Origin: Bacteroidales bacterium
GTDB lineage: Bacteria; Bacteroidota; Bacteroidia; Bacteroidales; UBA7960
DNA length: 42,156 nt
Direction: 5' to 3'
Assembly (NCBI GenBank): GCA_007129355.1
Contig: SKVR01000179.1
Coordinates: 1 to 42,156, forward strand
Shown: positions 19,215 through 27,326 of the stretch, one piece after another
Layout of the letters: each line of letters starts with the position of its first letter
Position numbering within the stretch: the first letter of the stretch is position 1
Position numbers and translations under genes: made by a program
Notes under the pieces: model-generated
What the model saw: only the letters and a program-made list of their open reading frames with translations
Told to the model about the DNA's origin: nothing
Databases searched by the model: none

Positions 19215-19964
19215 ATGGTAGCGAAACGAACAAAATTTTTTACAGTATTATTCTTATTGGGAATAGTAACAACATCCTGTCAGCAAGCGCAGGAAAGAAC
19301 AGAAACGAGTAATAATAATGAACAACAAAAATCTTTAACAACTATGAAAGACGGAATGCACACATTACCTGAATTAAATTATGCATATGACGCATTAGAG
19401 CCTCATATTGATGCACGTACAATGGAAATACACCATACAAAACACCATCAGGCATATATTAACAACTTGAATAATGCCATTGAAGGAACCGAATTGGCGA
19501 ATAAAAATCTTGAAGAGATATTTACCAATATGAGTAATCATTCAGTTGCGGTAAGAAATAATGGTGGCGGACACTGGAACCATACAATGTTTTGGGAAGT
19601 AATGTCTCCTGACGGAGGTGGTAAACCAGGTGGCAAGTTACTAAGTGCTATTGAAGAAAAGTTTGAATCATTTGATAAATTTAAAGATGAGTTTAACAAA
19701 GCAGCTGCCACACGTTTCGGAAGCGGCTGGGCATGGCTGATTGTTGACGGATCAGGTGAATTACAGGTTACCAGCACACCCAATCAGGACAATCCGTTAA
19801 TGGATGTTGCTGATGTAAAAGGTTCACCAATCCTTGGTATTGATGTGTGGGAACATGCATACTACCTCCATTATCAGAATCGGAGGCCTGATTATGTAAG
19901 TGCCTTCTGGAATGTGATAAACTGGGCCGATGTTGAAAAAAGATACGAAGGCCTCGTACACTGA
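19215..19964 (+). CDS. sodA: Fe/Mn-family superoxide dismutase with lipoprotein signal
   Basis: A 249-residue superoxide dismutase converting superoxide to oxygen and hydrogen peroxide. Likely metal ligands are His73 ([12 protein letters not shown]), His123 ([10 protein letters not shown]), Asp210 and His214 (DVWEHAYY). The GGH element and NQDNPLM (Gln191) are of the manganese type. Unusually, the N-terminus is an export signal with cysteine ([15 protein letters not shown], Cys22) and a Ser/Asn/Gln-rich linker, predicting a lipid-anchored extracytoplasmic enzyme. Internal ATGs at 19344 and 19356 ([19 protein letters not shown]) correspond to the start of ordinary cytosolic enzymes. The family assignment is certain; the symbol is by type. 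A strong hairpin terminator follows. Confidence 0.94.
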   Translation: MVAKRTKFFTVLFLLGIVTTSCQQAQERTETSNNNEQQKSLTTMKDGMHTLPELNYAYDALEPHIDARTMEIHHTKHHQAYINNLNNAIEGTELANKNLEEIFTNMSNHSVAVRNNGGGHWNHTMFWEVMSPDGGGKPGGKLLSAIEEKFESFDKFKDEFNKAAATRFGSGWAWLIVDGSGELQVTSTPNQDNPLMDVADVKGSPILGIDVWEHAYYLHYQNRRPDYVSAFWNVINWADVEKRYEGLVH

Positions 19965-19991
19965 TTTTCTTAAGGGTGATTATTTATAGTG

Positions 19992-20022
19992 AAACCGGAT
20001 GATTTTTTCATCCGGTTTTTTT
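19992..20022 (+). terminator. Rho-independent terminator of the superoxide dismutase gene
   Basis: An 11-base perfect stem (AAACCGGATGA/TCATCCGGTTT) with a 5-base T loop and a following T run, 27 bases after the stop codon. Confidence 0.9.
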
Positions 20023-20030
20023 ATGCATAA

Positions 20031-20066
20031 AAAATCGGTCTGAACTTCATTGTCCAGACCGATTTT
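20031..20066 (-). terminator. Rho-independent terminator of the ornithine aminotransferase gene
   Basis: A 12-base perfect stem (AAAATCGGTCTG/CAGACCGATTTT) with a 12-base loop. On the minus strand it is followed by a T run, and it lies just after the stop at 20085. With the preceding hairpin it insulates the convergent genes. Confidence 0.85.
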
Positions 20067-20084
20067 ATCAACTCAAATTGAATA

Positions 20085-21320
20085 TTATTCAAAAGCAGCA
20101 ACTGATTTGCGAATGATTTCAACACATTCCATCAATTGCTCCTCAGTTATTACAAGAGGTGGCGCAAAACGAATGATATCGCCATGAGTTGGTTTGGCAA
20201 GCAGGCCATTTTCAGCCATTTCAACACATACATCCCATGCTTCCTTACCGTTCTTAGGCTTAATAACGATAGCATTCAAAAGACCTTTTCCTCTTACAAT
20301 AGATATCATATCAGATTTAATAGCTTTGAGCTCTTTACGTAGAATCTTGCCAAGACGCTCTGATTTTTCTGCCAGTTTTTCTTCTCTGATCACTTCAAGT
20401 GCAGCATAAGCAACACGAGCAGCAACAGGGTTTCCACCGAAAGTAGAGCCGTGCTGACCGGGTTTAATAACCAGCATGATATCATCATTGGCAAAAACAG
20501 CAGATACAGGATACATACCACCACTAATGGCTTTTCCAAGAATTAGCACATCAGGTTTTACATTTACGTGGTCGCAGGCCAGCAGTTTTCCTGTGCGGGC
20601 TATTCCGGTTTGAACCTCATCCGCAATAAAAAGAACGTTATGCTTTTCGCAAAGCTCTTTACATTTAGGGAGATAAGAATCGCAAGGCACAAAAACACCT
20701 GCTTCACCCTGAATAGGCTCAACCAGGAATCCGGCCACATGCGGATCTTTCAATGCTTCTGCAAGTGCATCTGCATCATTGTAAGGAATGCGGATAAACC
20801 CCGGTGTAAACGGACCATAATCACCATAACCATCAGGATCATTAGAGAAAGAGACGATAGTAGTTGTGCGACCGTGGAAGTTATTCTCACAAACTACAAT
20901 TTTGGCCATGTTTTCTGGAATACCTTTTTTCTTATATGCCCACTTACGTGTAAGTTTAATGGCTGTTTCAACAGCTTCTGCACCGGTATTCATGGGCAAA
21001 ACCTTGTCGTAACCAAAATATTCGGTTACATATTTCTCGTACCTTCCAAGAACATCATTGTGAAAAGCCCTTGATGTAAGTGCCAGTGTTTTAGATTGTT
21101 CAACCAGTGCATCAAAAATTTTAGGATGGCAATGACCCTGATTCACAGCAGAATATGCTGAAAGAAAATCATAGTAACGCTTTCCTTCCACATCCCACAC
21201 AAATACTCCCTCACCGCGTGAAAGAACTACCGGCAGTGGGTGGTAGTTATGCGCACCATATTTGTCTTCCATATCAATAATTTGCTGCGAGTTTAACTTT
21301 TCAGTCATTACGTTAGTCAT
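20085..21320 (-). CDS. rocD: Ornithine--oxo-acid aminotransferase
   Basis: A 411-residue class III PLP-dependent aminotransferase that transfers the delta-amino group of ornithine to 2-oxoglutarate, giving glutamate semialdehyde (arginine/ornithine breakdown or proline synthesis). Diagnostic stretches are [18 protein letters not shown] at the start, [26 protein letters not shown], the FIADEVQTG cofactor motif and the PLP lysine in [14 protein letters not shown]. Length matches ornithine aminotransferases. The ATG at 21320 has an unusually good AGGAG eight bases upstream for this genome; a second ATG at 21308 is possible. It is monocistronic, convergent with the superoxide dismutase gene. Confidence 0.95.
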   Translation of the reverse strand: MTNVMTEKLNSQQIIDMEDKYGAHNYHPLPVVLSRGEGVFVWDVEGKRYYDFLSAYSAVNQGHCHPKIFDALVEQSKTLALTSRAFHNDVLGRYEKYVTEYFGYDKVLPMNTGAEAVETAIKLTRKWAYKKKGIPENMAKIVVCENNFHGRTTTIVSFSNDPDGYGDYGPFTPGFIRIPYNDADALAEALKDPHVAGFLVEPIQGEAGVFVPCDSYLPKCKELCEKHNVLFIADEVQTGIARTGKLLACDHVNVKPDVLILGKAISGGMYPVSAVFANDDIMLVIKPGQHGSTFGGNPVAARVAYAALEVIREEKLAEKSERLGKILRKELKAIKSDMISIVRGKGLLNAIVIKPKNGKEAWDVCVEMAENGLLAKPTHGDIIRFAPPLVITEEQLMECVEIIRKSVAAFE

Positions 21321-21388
21321 AATAAAATCTCCTTTTTTAATAGTTAGCTTTATGTTTTATTTTAATTGATGTATGGGTAATTTTGGGG

Positions 21389-21396
21389 CAAATATA
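21389..21396 (-). promoter_or_regulatory. Promoter -7 element for rocD
   Basis: TATATTTG on the minus strand, about 70 bases before the rocD ATG; no strong -33 box is visible. Confidence 0.45.
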
Positions 21397-21494
21397 TGAA
21401 AAAGGTTTTGATTTAAAATTAAAAGAAAATGCCTTCATTTTTCTGAAAACTAAATCATTAGATTAAACTATCGGGAAAGGTGCCCAACAGGTTT

Positions 21495-21911
21495 TTAAAG
21501 CGACGAACTGAGAAATTTATTTTTCAGCTCAGGTGAGGGAATCATACACTTGTCCCTTTTCCCAAACCATTTGTAGCGGTTACGACTTATAAACATATAT
21601 ACGGCATCACGGATAAATTTAGGAATAATGATAAAGCAGTATGCAACTTTCCATGGGAACCCAAGTTGCCTGGCAATTTTTAAAACAGCCGTTGATTTTT
21701 CAAATATTTTTCCATTTTCATAATACAGGATGGTGTGAAAATCACCTCCTTCAGGATAACTTTCTTCCAGTAAATCCCTGGCAACACTCCATTGTAAGGA
21801 AGCAAAATGGAATATGTTTCGCTTGTCATGCCGGATAACAAAGTTTACAGAACTGTTGCAAAGGTTGCAAACACCGTCGAATAGGATGATATGGTTGGGA
21901 AAATTTTTCAT
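21495..21911 (-). CDS. DCC-family (DUF393) thiol-disulfide oxidoreductase-like protein
   Basis: A 138-residue protein of the DCC family. The name motif appears as ILFDGVCNLCNSSVNFVI, with Cys15 and Cys18 as a CxxC pair in a thioredoxin-like fold, followed by the family's FHFASLQ and ARQLGFPWKVAY stretches. Typical length is 110-140 residues. It has no signal peptide. It is divergent from rlmD, with their start codons about 105 bases apart. Redox activity is presumed from the CxxC; no substrate is known for the family. Confidence 0.88.
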   Translation of the reverse strand: MKNFPNHIILFDGVCNLCNSSVNFVIRHDKRNIFHFASLQWSVARDLLEESYPEGGDFHTILYYENGKIFEKSTAVLKIARQLGFPWKVAYCFIIIPKFIRDAVYMFISRNRYKWFGKRDKCMIPSPELKNKFLSSSL

Positions 21912-21991
21912 TAAAGTTCGAATCGTTTATATCATTTTAAAGCCAGATGCACTAAAATTGTTTAGTCGCACATAAACCTTTAAACTCTTCT

Positions 21992-21999
21992 TATCTTTG
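21992..21999 (+). promoter_or_regulatory. Promoter -7 element for rlmD
   Basis: A perfect TATCTTTG 17 bases before the ATG at 22016, giving a very short 5' untranslated region. Confidence 0.55.
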
Positions 22000-22015
22000 C
22001 TCAAAATTTTTGATA

Positions 22016-23434
22016 ATGAGCAGAAGCAACAAGCGACATTTATTTAACAAGGTTATCGAGAATGTTACCATAGCAGGAGTAGCCGCCGAAGGCAAAGCCA
22101 TTGCGCGGCATAATGATATGGTGATTTTTGTTAATTACGGGGCCCCCGGAGATGTGGTGGACATTCAAATAAAAAAAACCCGGCGGAGGCATCTGGAAGG
22201 CGAAATCATCAAGTTTCATAAAAAATCAGCATCCCGTACCGAGCCTTTTTGTGAACATTTTGGTATTTGTGGCGGCTGTAAATGGCAGCATCTAAGCTAT
22301 GAAGAACAGCTTAAATACAAGCAAAAACAGGTAACCGACAGCATTGAAAGAATTGGTAAAGTAAATTATCCTTTCGAGCTTATTCCTATCCTTGGTTCTC
22401 AACAAACCCAATTTTACCGCAACAAACTTGAATATACTTTTGCCAGCCGCAGGTGGCTCACTCCGGATGAAATTCAAGGCGGAGAAGAAATTTCAAACCT
22501 TGAAGCTCTGGGCTATCATATTCCCGGATTTTACGACAAAGTTCTCGATATAAAAAAATGCTGGTTGCAACCCGAGCCATCAAACCACATCAGATTGGGA
22601 ATAAAAGAATTTGCCATAAAAAACCATATTGACTTCTACGATTTCAGAACAAAGACAGGTTTACTTCGCAATATCATTATCCGCAACAATGAAAAGGGAG
22701 AGTTTATGCTAATCCTTGTGCTCTTTTCAGGTGAGGAAGAAAAACGCGAGAGTATACTGAAATATATTCAGAAAAGTTTTCCTGAAGTCATTTCTGTCTA
22801 TTACATGCTCAATGATAAGCAAAACTCCAGTATTGCCGATCTGGAACCGGTTCATTTTGCAGGCACATTTTACCTGACAGAGGAAATGGAAGGTTTACAA
22901 TTCAGGATAGGACCCAAATCCTTCTACCAGACCAACAGCCGGCAAGCTTATGAGCTATATAAAATTGCAAGGGAATTTGCCCGTCTTACAGGAAAAGAGC
23001 TCGTATATGATTTATACACCGGTACAGGCACCATTGCCAATTTTGTTGCCCGGCAGGCCCGAAAGGTAGTGGGCATTGAATATATTGAGGAAGCCGTTTC
23101 CCATGCCAGAGAAAACTCAAGGCTCAATAAACTTGATAACCTTGTATTTGCAGCCGGAGATATGGCAAAAGTTCTTACCCCGGAATTTATGGAGCAACAT
23201 GGTAAGCCTGATGTGATAATAACCGATCCGCCCCGGGCAGGCATGCACCCCGATGTTCTGAAACAAATAATCGCTTCAGAAGCAGAAAAGATCGTGTATG
23301 TGAGTTGCAATCCGGCAACACAGGCCAGAGATATTGAAATTTTATCGGGCAGTTATAAGGTAAAAAAAGTTCAGGCTGTAGATATGTTTCCTCATACACA
23401 GCATGTGGAGAGTGTGGTTTTGCTGGAGAAAATC
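22016..23434 (+). CDS. rlmD: 23S rRNA (uracil-5-)-methyltransferase, RlmD/TrmA family
   Basis: A SAM-dependent RNA m5U methyltransferase of about 473 residues acting on 23S rRNA. An N-terminal TRAM-like beta-barrel (VTIAGVAAEGKAIARHND, GAPGDVVDIQI) is followed by the iron-sulfur cysteines C79, C85 and C88 (CEHFGICGGC) and a fourth in KKCW. The SAM-binding domain has LVYDLYTGTGTIANFVA. The catalytic part has TDPPRAGMHPDVL and nucleophile motif VSCNPATQARD. The ATG at 22016 (MSRSNKRH) is preferred over a TTG two codons upstream. The coding part ends with the stop codon at 23435-23437. Exact target uracil (RlmD versus RlmC type) cannot be fixed from sequence alone. Confidence 0.92.
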
Positions 23435-23481
23435 TGATTTTTTTAACCGGAGAGACACGGAGACGCAGAGAAAAATAAAAG

Positions 23482-23517
23482 AAGTGGTCAGACGGGCTGA
23501 AAGTCGTCTGACCACTT
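23482..23517 (-). terminator. Bidirectional terminator between rlmD and recA
   Basis: A 13-base perfect stem (AAGTGGTCAGACG/CGTCTGACCACTT) with a 10-base loop. It lies between the convergent rlmD and recA stops, and the T-rich tail is on the minus (recA) side. Confidence 0.85.
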
Positions 23518-23535
23518 TAAAATTCTTCAGAATTA

Positions 23536-24558
23536 TTATTTTTTTACTGAAAGAGCTTCAATGATTTTGGCTTCGATCTCTTCAGCTAGTTCAGGATTAT
23601 CTGTCAGCAGACTTTTCACAGCATCCCTGCCCTGCCCCAGTTTTGTATCGCCGTAGCTGAACCATGAGCCGGCTTTTTTAATGATATTATAATCCACACC
23701 AAGGTCTATGATCTCTCCTGTTTTGGAGATCCCTTCACCATAAACGATATCAAACTCAGCCTGACGGAATGGGGGTGCAATTTTATTTTTCACAACCTTA
23801 ACCCTTGCACGGTTACCGGTAACACTGTCACCCTCTTTGATTTGCGATATACGACGAATATCCAGCCTCACAGAAGAGTAAAATTTGAGTGCATTACCAC
23901 CAGTAGTTGTTTCGGGATTGCCGAACATGATACCGATCTTTTCGCGCAATTGGTTGATAAATATGCAGCAGGAACCGGTTTTGTTGATGGTACCGGCAAG
24001 TTTTCTCAAAGCCTGTGACATCAACCGGGCCTGAAGTCCCATTTTGCTGTCGCCCATTTCACCTTCAATTTCACTTTTGGGTGTAAGTGCAGCAACCGAG
24101 TCAATGACAATGATATCAATGGCACCTGACCGTATAAGGTTTTCGGTGATTTCAAGTGCCTGCTCACCATTGTCGGGCTGCGAAACCAGCAGGTTATCAA
24201 TATCTACACCCAGTTTGCGTGCATAACTGCTATCGAAAGCGTGCTCTGCATCAATAAAGGCAGCTATTCCACCGGCCTTCTGGGCTTCAGCAATGGCATG
24301 AATAGCCAGGGTTGTTTTACCTGAGGATTCAGGTCCGTAAATCTCAACTATACGTCCTTTTGGGAAACCGCCAATACCTAATGCATGGTCAAGGCCAATA
24401 CTTCCCGAAGAAATACTGCTGATACTAACCACCGGCGAATCACCAAGCTTCATAACCGTACCTTTACCATAAGATTTCTCAATCTTATCCATGGTAAGTT
24501 GCAATGCCTTAAGTTTTTCGGCATTTACATTTTTTTCTTTCTCTTTTTCTTTGCTCAT
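23536..24558 (-). CDS. recA: RecA recombinase
   Basis: A 340-residue RecA, the ATP-dependent DNA strand-exchange protein and LexA co-protease. Walker [10 protein letters not shown] is at residues 75-83, with the family-specific [42 protein letters not shown] and core signatures intact. The N-terminus is Lys/Glu-rich ([16 protein letters not shown]), a mild extension. The ATG at 24558 is used. No SOS operator could be assigned in the 224-base gap upstream. It is monocistronic and convergent with rlmD. Confidence 0.98.
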   Translation of the reverse strand: MSKEKEKEKNVNAEKLKALQLTMDKIEKSYGKGTVMKLGDSPVVSISSISSGSIGLDHALGIGGFPKGRIVEIYGPESSGKTTLAIHAIAEAQKAGGIAAFIDAEHAFDSSYARKLGVDIDNLLVSQPDNGEQALEITENLIRSGAIDIIVIDSVAALTPKSEIEGEMGDSKMGLQARLMSQALRKLAGTINKTGSCCIFINQLREKIGIMFGNPETTTGGNALKFYSSVRLDIRRISQIKEGDSVTGNRARVKVVKNKIAPPFRQAEFDIVYGEGISKTGEIIDLGVDYNIIKKAGSWFSYGDTKLGQGRDAVKSLLTDNPELAEEIEAKIIEALSVKK

Positions 24559-24782
24559 AAGCTTGTTAAAATGAAAATGTTCAGAAATATTGTTTTATTA
24601 AATATACAAAAAAATCAACCAACAGGAGCAAAATTACCATATAAATTTTTAAATACACCTTCAAATCAGAAAAAGAATTCAGAAAAAACTCAGTGATTAT
24701 TAAAAGTCTGACTAGCAAACACCCAAAGGGTTTTACTAATAGTTAACCGAGTGAAAAGTGAATTTCTGATTTCAATGATTGC

Positions 24783-25442
24783 CTATAAATTACCTTCCCA
24801 TTCCTGATAAAACTGATTTAAAAATTTTTCTAAAAATTCGTGTCTCTGAATGGCCATTTCTTTTCCGGTTTCAGTGTTCATTTTATCTTTTAGTAAAAGA
24901 AGCTTTTCATAAAAATGATTGATTGTGGGGGCACTGTTTTTCTTGTACTCTTCTTTAGTCATATTGAGATTGGGCTTGATTTCCGGGTTGAAAATTTCCC
25001 TGTTTTTAAAACCACCATAATTGAAAGCCCTTGCAATACCCATAGCACCCATAGCATCCAGTCTGTCGGCATCCTGAATTACATCCAGTTCATTTGACCG
25101 GAAAGCTTGTTTTTCTTTTCCGGTGCTAAAAGAAATATTTGCCACTATTTTAATAACATGGTCAGTAATTGATTCATCAGCACCTGACAGTTCCAGGAAT
25201 TCCCGGGCTTTTTGCGGTCCAAGCTTTTCATTACCATCATGAAATTTGGAATCGGCAATATCGTGCAGCAAAGCACCCAGCTCAACTACAAACATATCAA
25301 CATGTTCGGTTTGTGCAATCTTTACAGATAGTTTCCAAACCCGCCATATATGCCACCAGTCATGGCCACCTTCGGCACCGGCCAATTCGTTTTTTACAAA
25401 ATTTACCGTTTTATCTATGATGATTTGCTGGTTTTCCTTCAT
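24783..25442 (-). CDS. HD-domain phosphohydrolase (YedJ/YpgQ type)
   Basis: A 219-residue HD-superfamily metal-dependent phosphohydrolase. The ligand series is visible as HDWWHIWRVWKL (His27, His31), ALLHDIAD (His60, Asp61) and the later VIQDADRLDAMGAMGIARAF, characteristic of the YedJ/YpgQ subgroup, some of which hydrolyse nucleotides. Cytoplasmic, no signal. It is divergent from the QueE-like gene. The substrate is not established by the sequence. Confidence 0.88.
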   Translation of the reverse strand: MKENQQIIIDKTVNFVKNELAGAEGGHDWWHIWRVWKLSVKIAQTEHVDMFVVELGALLHDIADSKFHDGNEKLGPQKAREFLELSGADESITDHVIKIVANISFSTGKEKQAFRSNELDVIQDADRLDAMGAMGIARAFNYGGFKNREIFNPEIKPNLNMTKEEYKKNSAPTINHFYEKLLLLKDKMNTETGKEMAIQRHEFLEKFLNQFYQEWEGNL

Positions 25443-25495
25443 ACAATCAATGAGATTTTAAAATGACATGATATCCTTTTGCTGGTAACATCAAT

Positions 25496-25503
25496 CAAAA
25501 TTA
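25496..25503 (-). promoter_or_regulatory. Promoter -7 element for the HD phosphohydrolase
   Basis: TAATTTTG on the minus strand, 54 bases before the ATG. A TTTG lies at 25517-25520 but is closer than ideal. Confidence 0.4.
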
Positions 25504-25532
25504 TAAAAAAACATTTCAAAACACAGAATGCT

Positions 25533-25540
25533 TACTTTTG
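25533..25540 (+). promoter_or_regulatory. Promoter -7 element for the QueE-like gene
   Basis: TACTTTTG on the plus strand, 128 bases before the preferred ATG at 25668. No preQ1 riboswitch shape was recognised in the leader. Confidence 0.4.
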
Positions 25541-25667
25541 TCATAGCACTCGTTAAATTTTCCAATCAACAAAATCCTTAACGAAGATGTTAGTAACAGG
25601 AAATATTTGAATTCCGGAATTGATTTTCCGGGAAAAGATTCATAACCCTTATCTTGATTTATCAATT

Positions 25668-26435
25668 ATGAAGTTTGTTAAAACCATTATAGGCTCCAAC
25701 CCAAAATTTCAAAAACCCAAACCGGATGGGGAACCTTTTCTGGAAATAGCAGAATTTTTTTACGACACCATACAGGGTGAAGGTATCAATCTCGGACAGC
25801 CCGCTGCATTCCTAAGGGTGCAGCATTGCACACAAAACTGCTGGTGGTGTGACACCAAAGAGGTCTGGAGAGCCGGAAATCCTTACACTTTTATAGAACT
25901 CTGGACATTGATTGACCAGACCGACCTGGTGAATAAACTTCAAAACGGACAACATCTGATACTCACCGGGGGAAGCCCCATGAAGCAACAGAAAGGACTT
26001 ACTCTTTTCCTGCAGCAATTTACAGAACGATATGGCTTTAAGCCGTTCACCGAGATCGAAAATGAATGTACGCTGATGCCCGTTCCGGAGTTTACCCGAC
26101 TGACCGATGTTTGGAACAACAGTCCCAAACTCAAACACAGCGGAAATCCCGACAAACTGCGATATCAGCCTCCAATCATAAAACATCTTTCTTCGCTTGA
26201 AAATGCCTGGTTTAAATTCGTAATAGCCCAGCATGAAGACTGGGAAGAAATAGAAGAATTTTTCCTGATACCCGGTTTAATAAAAAGAAATCAAATCATC
26301 CTTATGCCGCTGGGTGGCACCCGTGAAGGACTTCACAGAATAAGAAATACCGTTGTGGAAATAGCTGTAAGAGAAAGTGTTCGCTACTCATCGCGAGAGC
26401 ATATTGAGTTGTGGGATAGGAAGACGGGGGTATAA
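25668..26435 (+). CDS. queE: QueE-like 7-carboxy-7-deazaguanine synthase (radical SAM)
   Basis: A 255-residue radical SAM enzyme of the QueE type, which makes the 7-deazaguanine ring for queuosine tRNA modification. IAEFFYDTIQGEGINLGQPA, the cluster motif CTQNCWWC (Cys54, 58, 61), CDTKEVW and the later WNNSPKLKHSG match QueE, including the CxxxCxxC spacing found in Escherichia coli. Unusually, the SAM-binding GGEP motif reads GGSP (residues 101-104), with Ser replacing Glu, followed by MKQQKG. The ATG at 25668 is preferred over a TTG at 25620. No other queuosine genes are in the window. Activity on the standard substrate is likely but not certain because of the motif change. Confidence 0.8.
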   Translation: MKFVKTIIGSNPKFQKPKPDGEPFLEIAEFFYDTIQGEGINLGQPAAFLRVQHCTQNCWWCDTKEVWRAGNPYTFIELWTLIDQTDLVNKLQNGQHLILTGGSPMKQQKGLTLFLQQFTERYGFKPFTEIENECTLMPVPEFTRLTDVWNNSPKLKHSGNPDKLRYQPPIIKHLSSLENAWFKFVIAQHEDWEEIEEFFLIPGLIKRNQIILMPLGGTREGLHRIRNTVVEIAVRESVRYSSREHIELWDRKTGV

Positions 26436-26476
26436 TAATGTTTGATTTCAGATGTTTGATGTCAAATGTCAAATCT

Positions 26477-26560
26477 AGGATGCTGAGAACCGAAAGTTCG
26501 AAGTCCCGTTAATACAGGATCAAATGCAGGATGATGAGAAACGTAGTTTCGAAATTTCGC
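26477..26560. repeat. Imperfect direct repeat, each copy with a small inverted core
   Basis: Two 33-base copies start at 26477 and 26528 (AGGATGCTGAGAA and AGGATGATGAGAA), matching at 24 of 33 positions with a 51-base period. The first has a CGAA-AG-TTCG palindrome, the second a GAAAC-GTA-GTTTC one. The unit lies in the 250-base gap between queE and bcp. Confidence 0.6.
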
Positions 26561-26617
26561 CATTGCGAGAATTAATTTGAAATTTAATTATTAATTAGCC
26601 TTTGCATCAGGTATAAT

Positions 26618-26660
26618 AAAAACCGCATCTTTATTGCATAAACAATCTGATGCGGTTTTT
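26618..26660 (-). terminator. Terminator of bcp, possibly bidirectional
   Basis: A 12-base perfect stem (AAAAACCGCATC/GATGCGGTTTTT) with a 19-base loop, 28 bases after the bcp stop. T runs on both strands make it usable for queE as well. Confidence 0.85.
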
Positions 26661-26687
26661 AATTCTAAGAAGTCAAAAACAAAAAGT

Positions 26688-27143
26688 TTACACAGGTATA
26701 ATCTGCGCAGTATGATTTTTCGTATCTACCTTCGCAATCACATCTTCAATCACACCTTTTTCATCAATAATAAATGTTGTGCGGTGAATTCCGTCAAAAG
26801 TTCTTCCCATAAATTTTTTCGGCCCCCATACGCCAAAAGCATTCAGAATTGCCTTCTCGGTATCGGCAATTAAGGGGAAAGGCAGATTATTCTTTTCCTT
26901 GAATTTCTGATGCGATTTTTCACTGTCGGCGCTCACACCTACCACCTTATATCCCTTGTTGAGCAATAAATCATAATTATCTCTGAGGTTACAGGATTGG
27001 GATGTACATCCCGGTGTGCTGTCCTTGGGGTAAAAATAAATAACCAGTTTACTTCCTTTGAAATCAGCAAGCTTGATTTCTTTTCCGTTCTCGTCTTTTC
27101 CTTTGAAGTCGGGAGCTTTGTCACCGGGTTTGAGTGTGGTCAT
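26688..27143 (-). CDS. bcp: Thioredoxin-dependent thiol peroxidase (Bcp/PrxQ)
   Basis: A 151-residue atypical 2-Cys peroxiredoxin that reduces hydroperoxides using thioredoxin. The peroxidatic motif YFYPKDSTPGCTSQSCNLRD has Cys46 and the resolving Cys51 five residues on, as in the PrxQ alpha-2 type. The remaining features (VVGVSADSEKSHQKF and FIIDEKG) are standard. Normal length; cytoplasmic. Start ATG at 27143. Confidence 0.96.
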   Translation of the reverse strand: MTTLKPGDKAPDFKGKDENGKEIKLADFKGSKLVIYFYPKDSTPGCTSQSCNLRDNYDLLLNKGYKVVGVSADSEKSHQKFKEKNNLPFPLIADTEKAILNAFGVWGPKKFMGRTFDGIHRTTFIIDEKGVIEDVIAKVDTKNHTAQIIPV

Positions 27144-27326
27144 ATTTATCGGGTTTTAATAGTTTATCAATATCTCGGAAACAACAAAAATCAAGAATTG
27201 TTTTTGTTTACTTACAAGAATTTTGCAAAAAAACACACTGAATGTTTAATCAAATAGGTATTTATGGTTTGATTGCATCTGATGTGCGAAGGTCTGGCCG
27301 GGGCAAAATTGGCCAGGAAGTTCCTG

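Noticed and set aside
20568-21074. 168-codon plus-strand frame inside rocD
   Set aside because: Antisense of a certain aminotransferase gene; cysteine/isoleucine-rich composition typical of shadow frames.
25541-25667. PreQ1 riboswitch ahead of the QueE-like gene
   Set aside because: The leader shows no C-rich hairpin with an A-rich tail as in known preQ1 aptamers.
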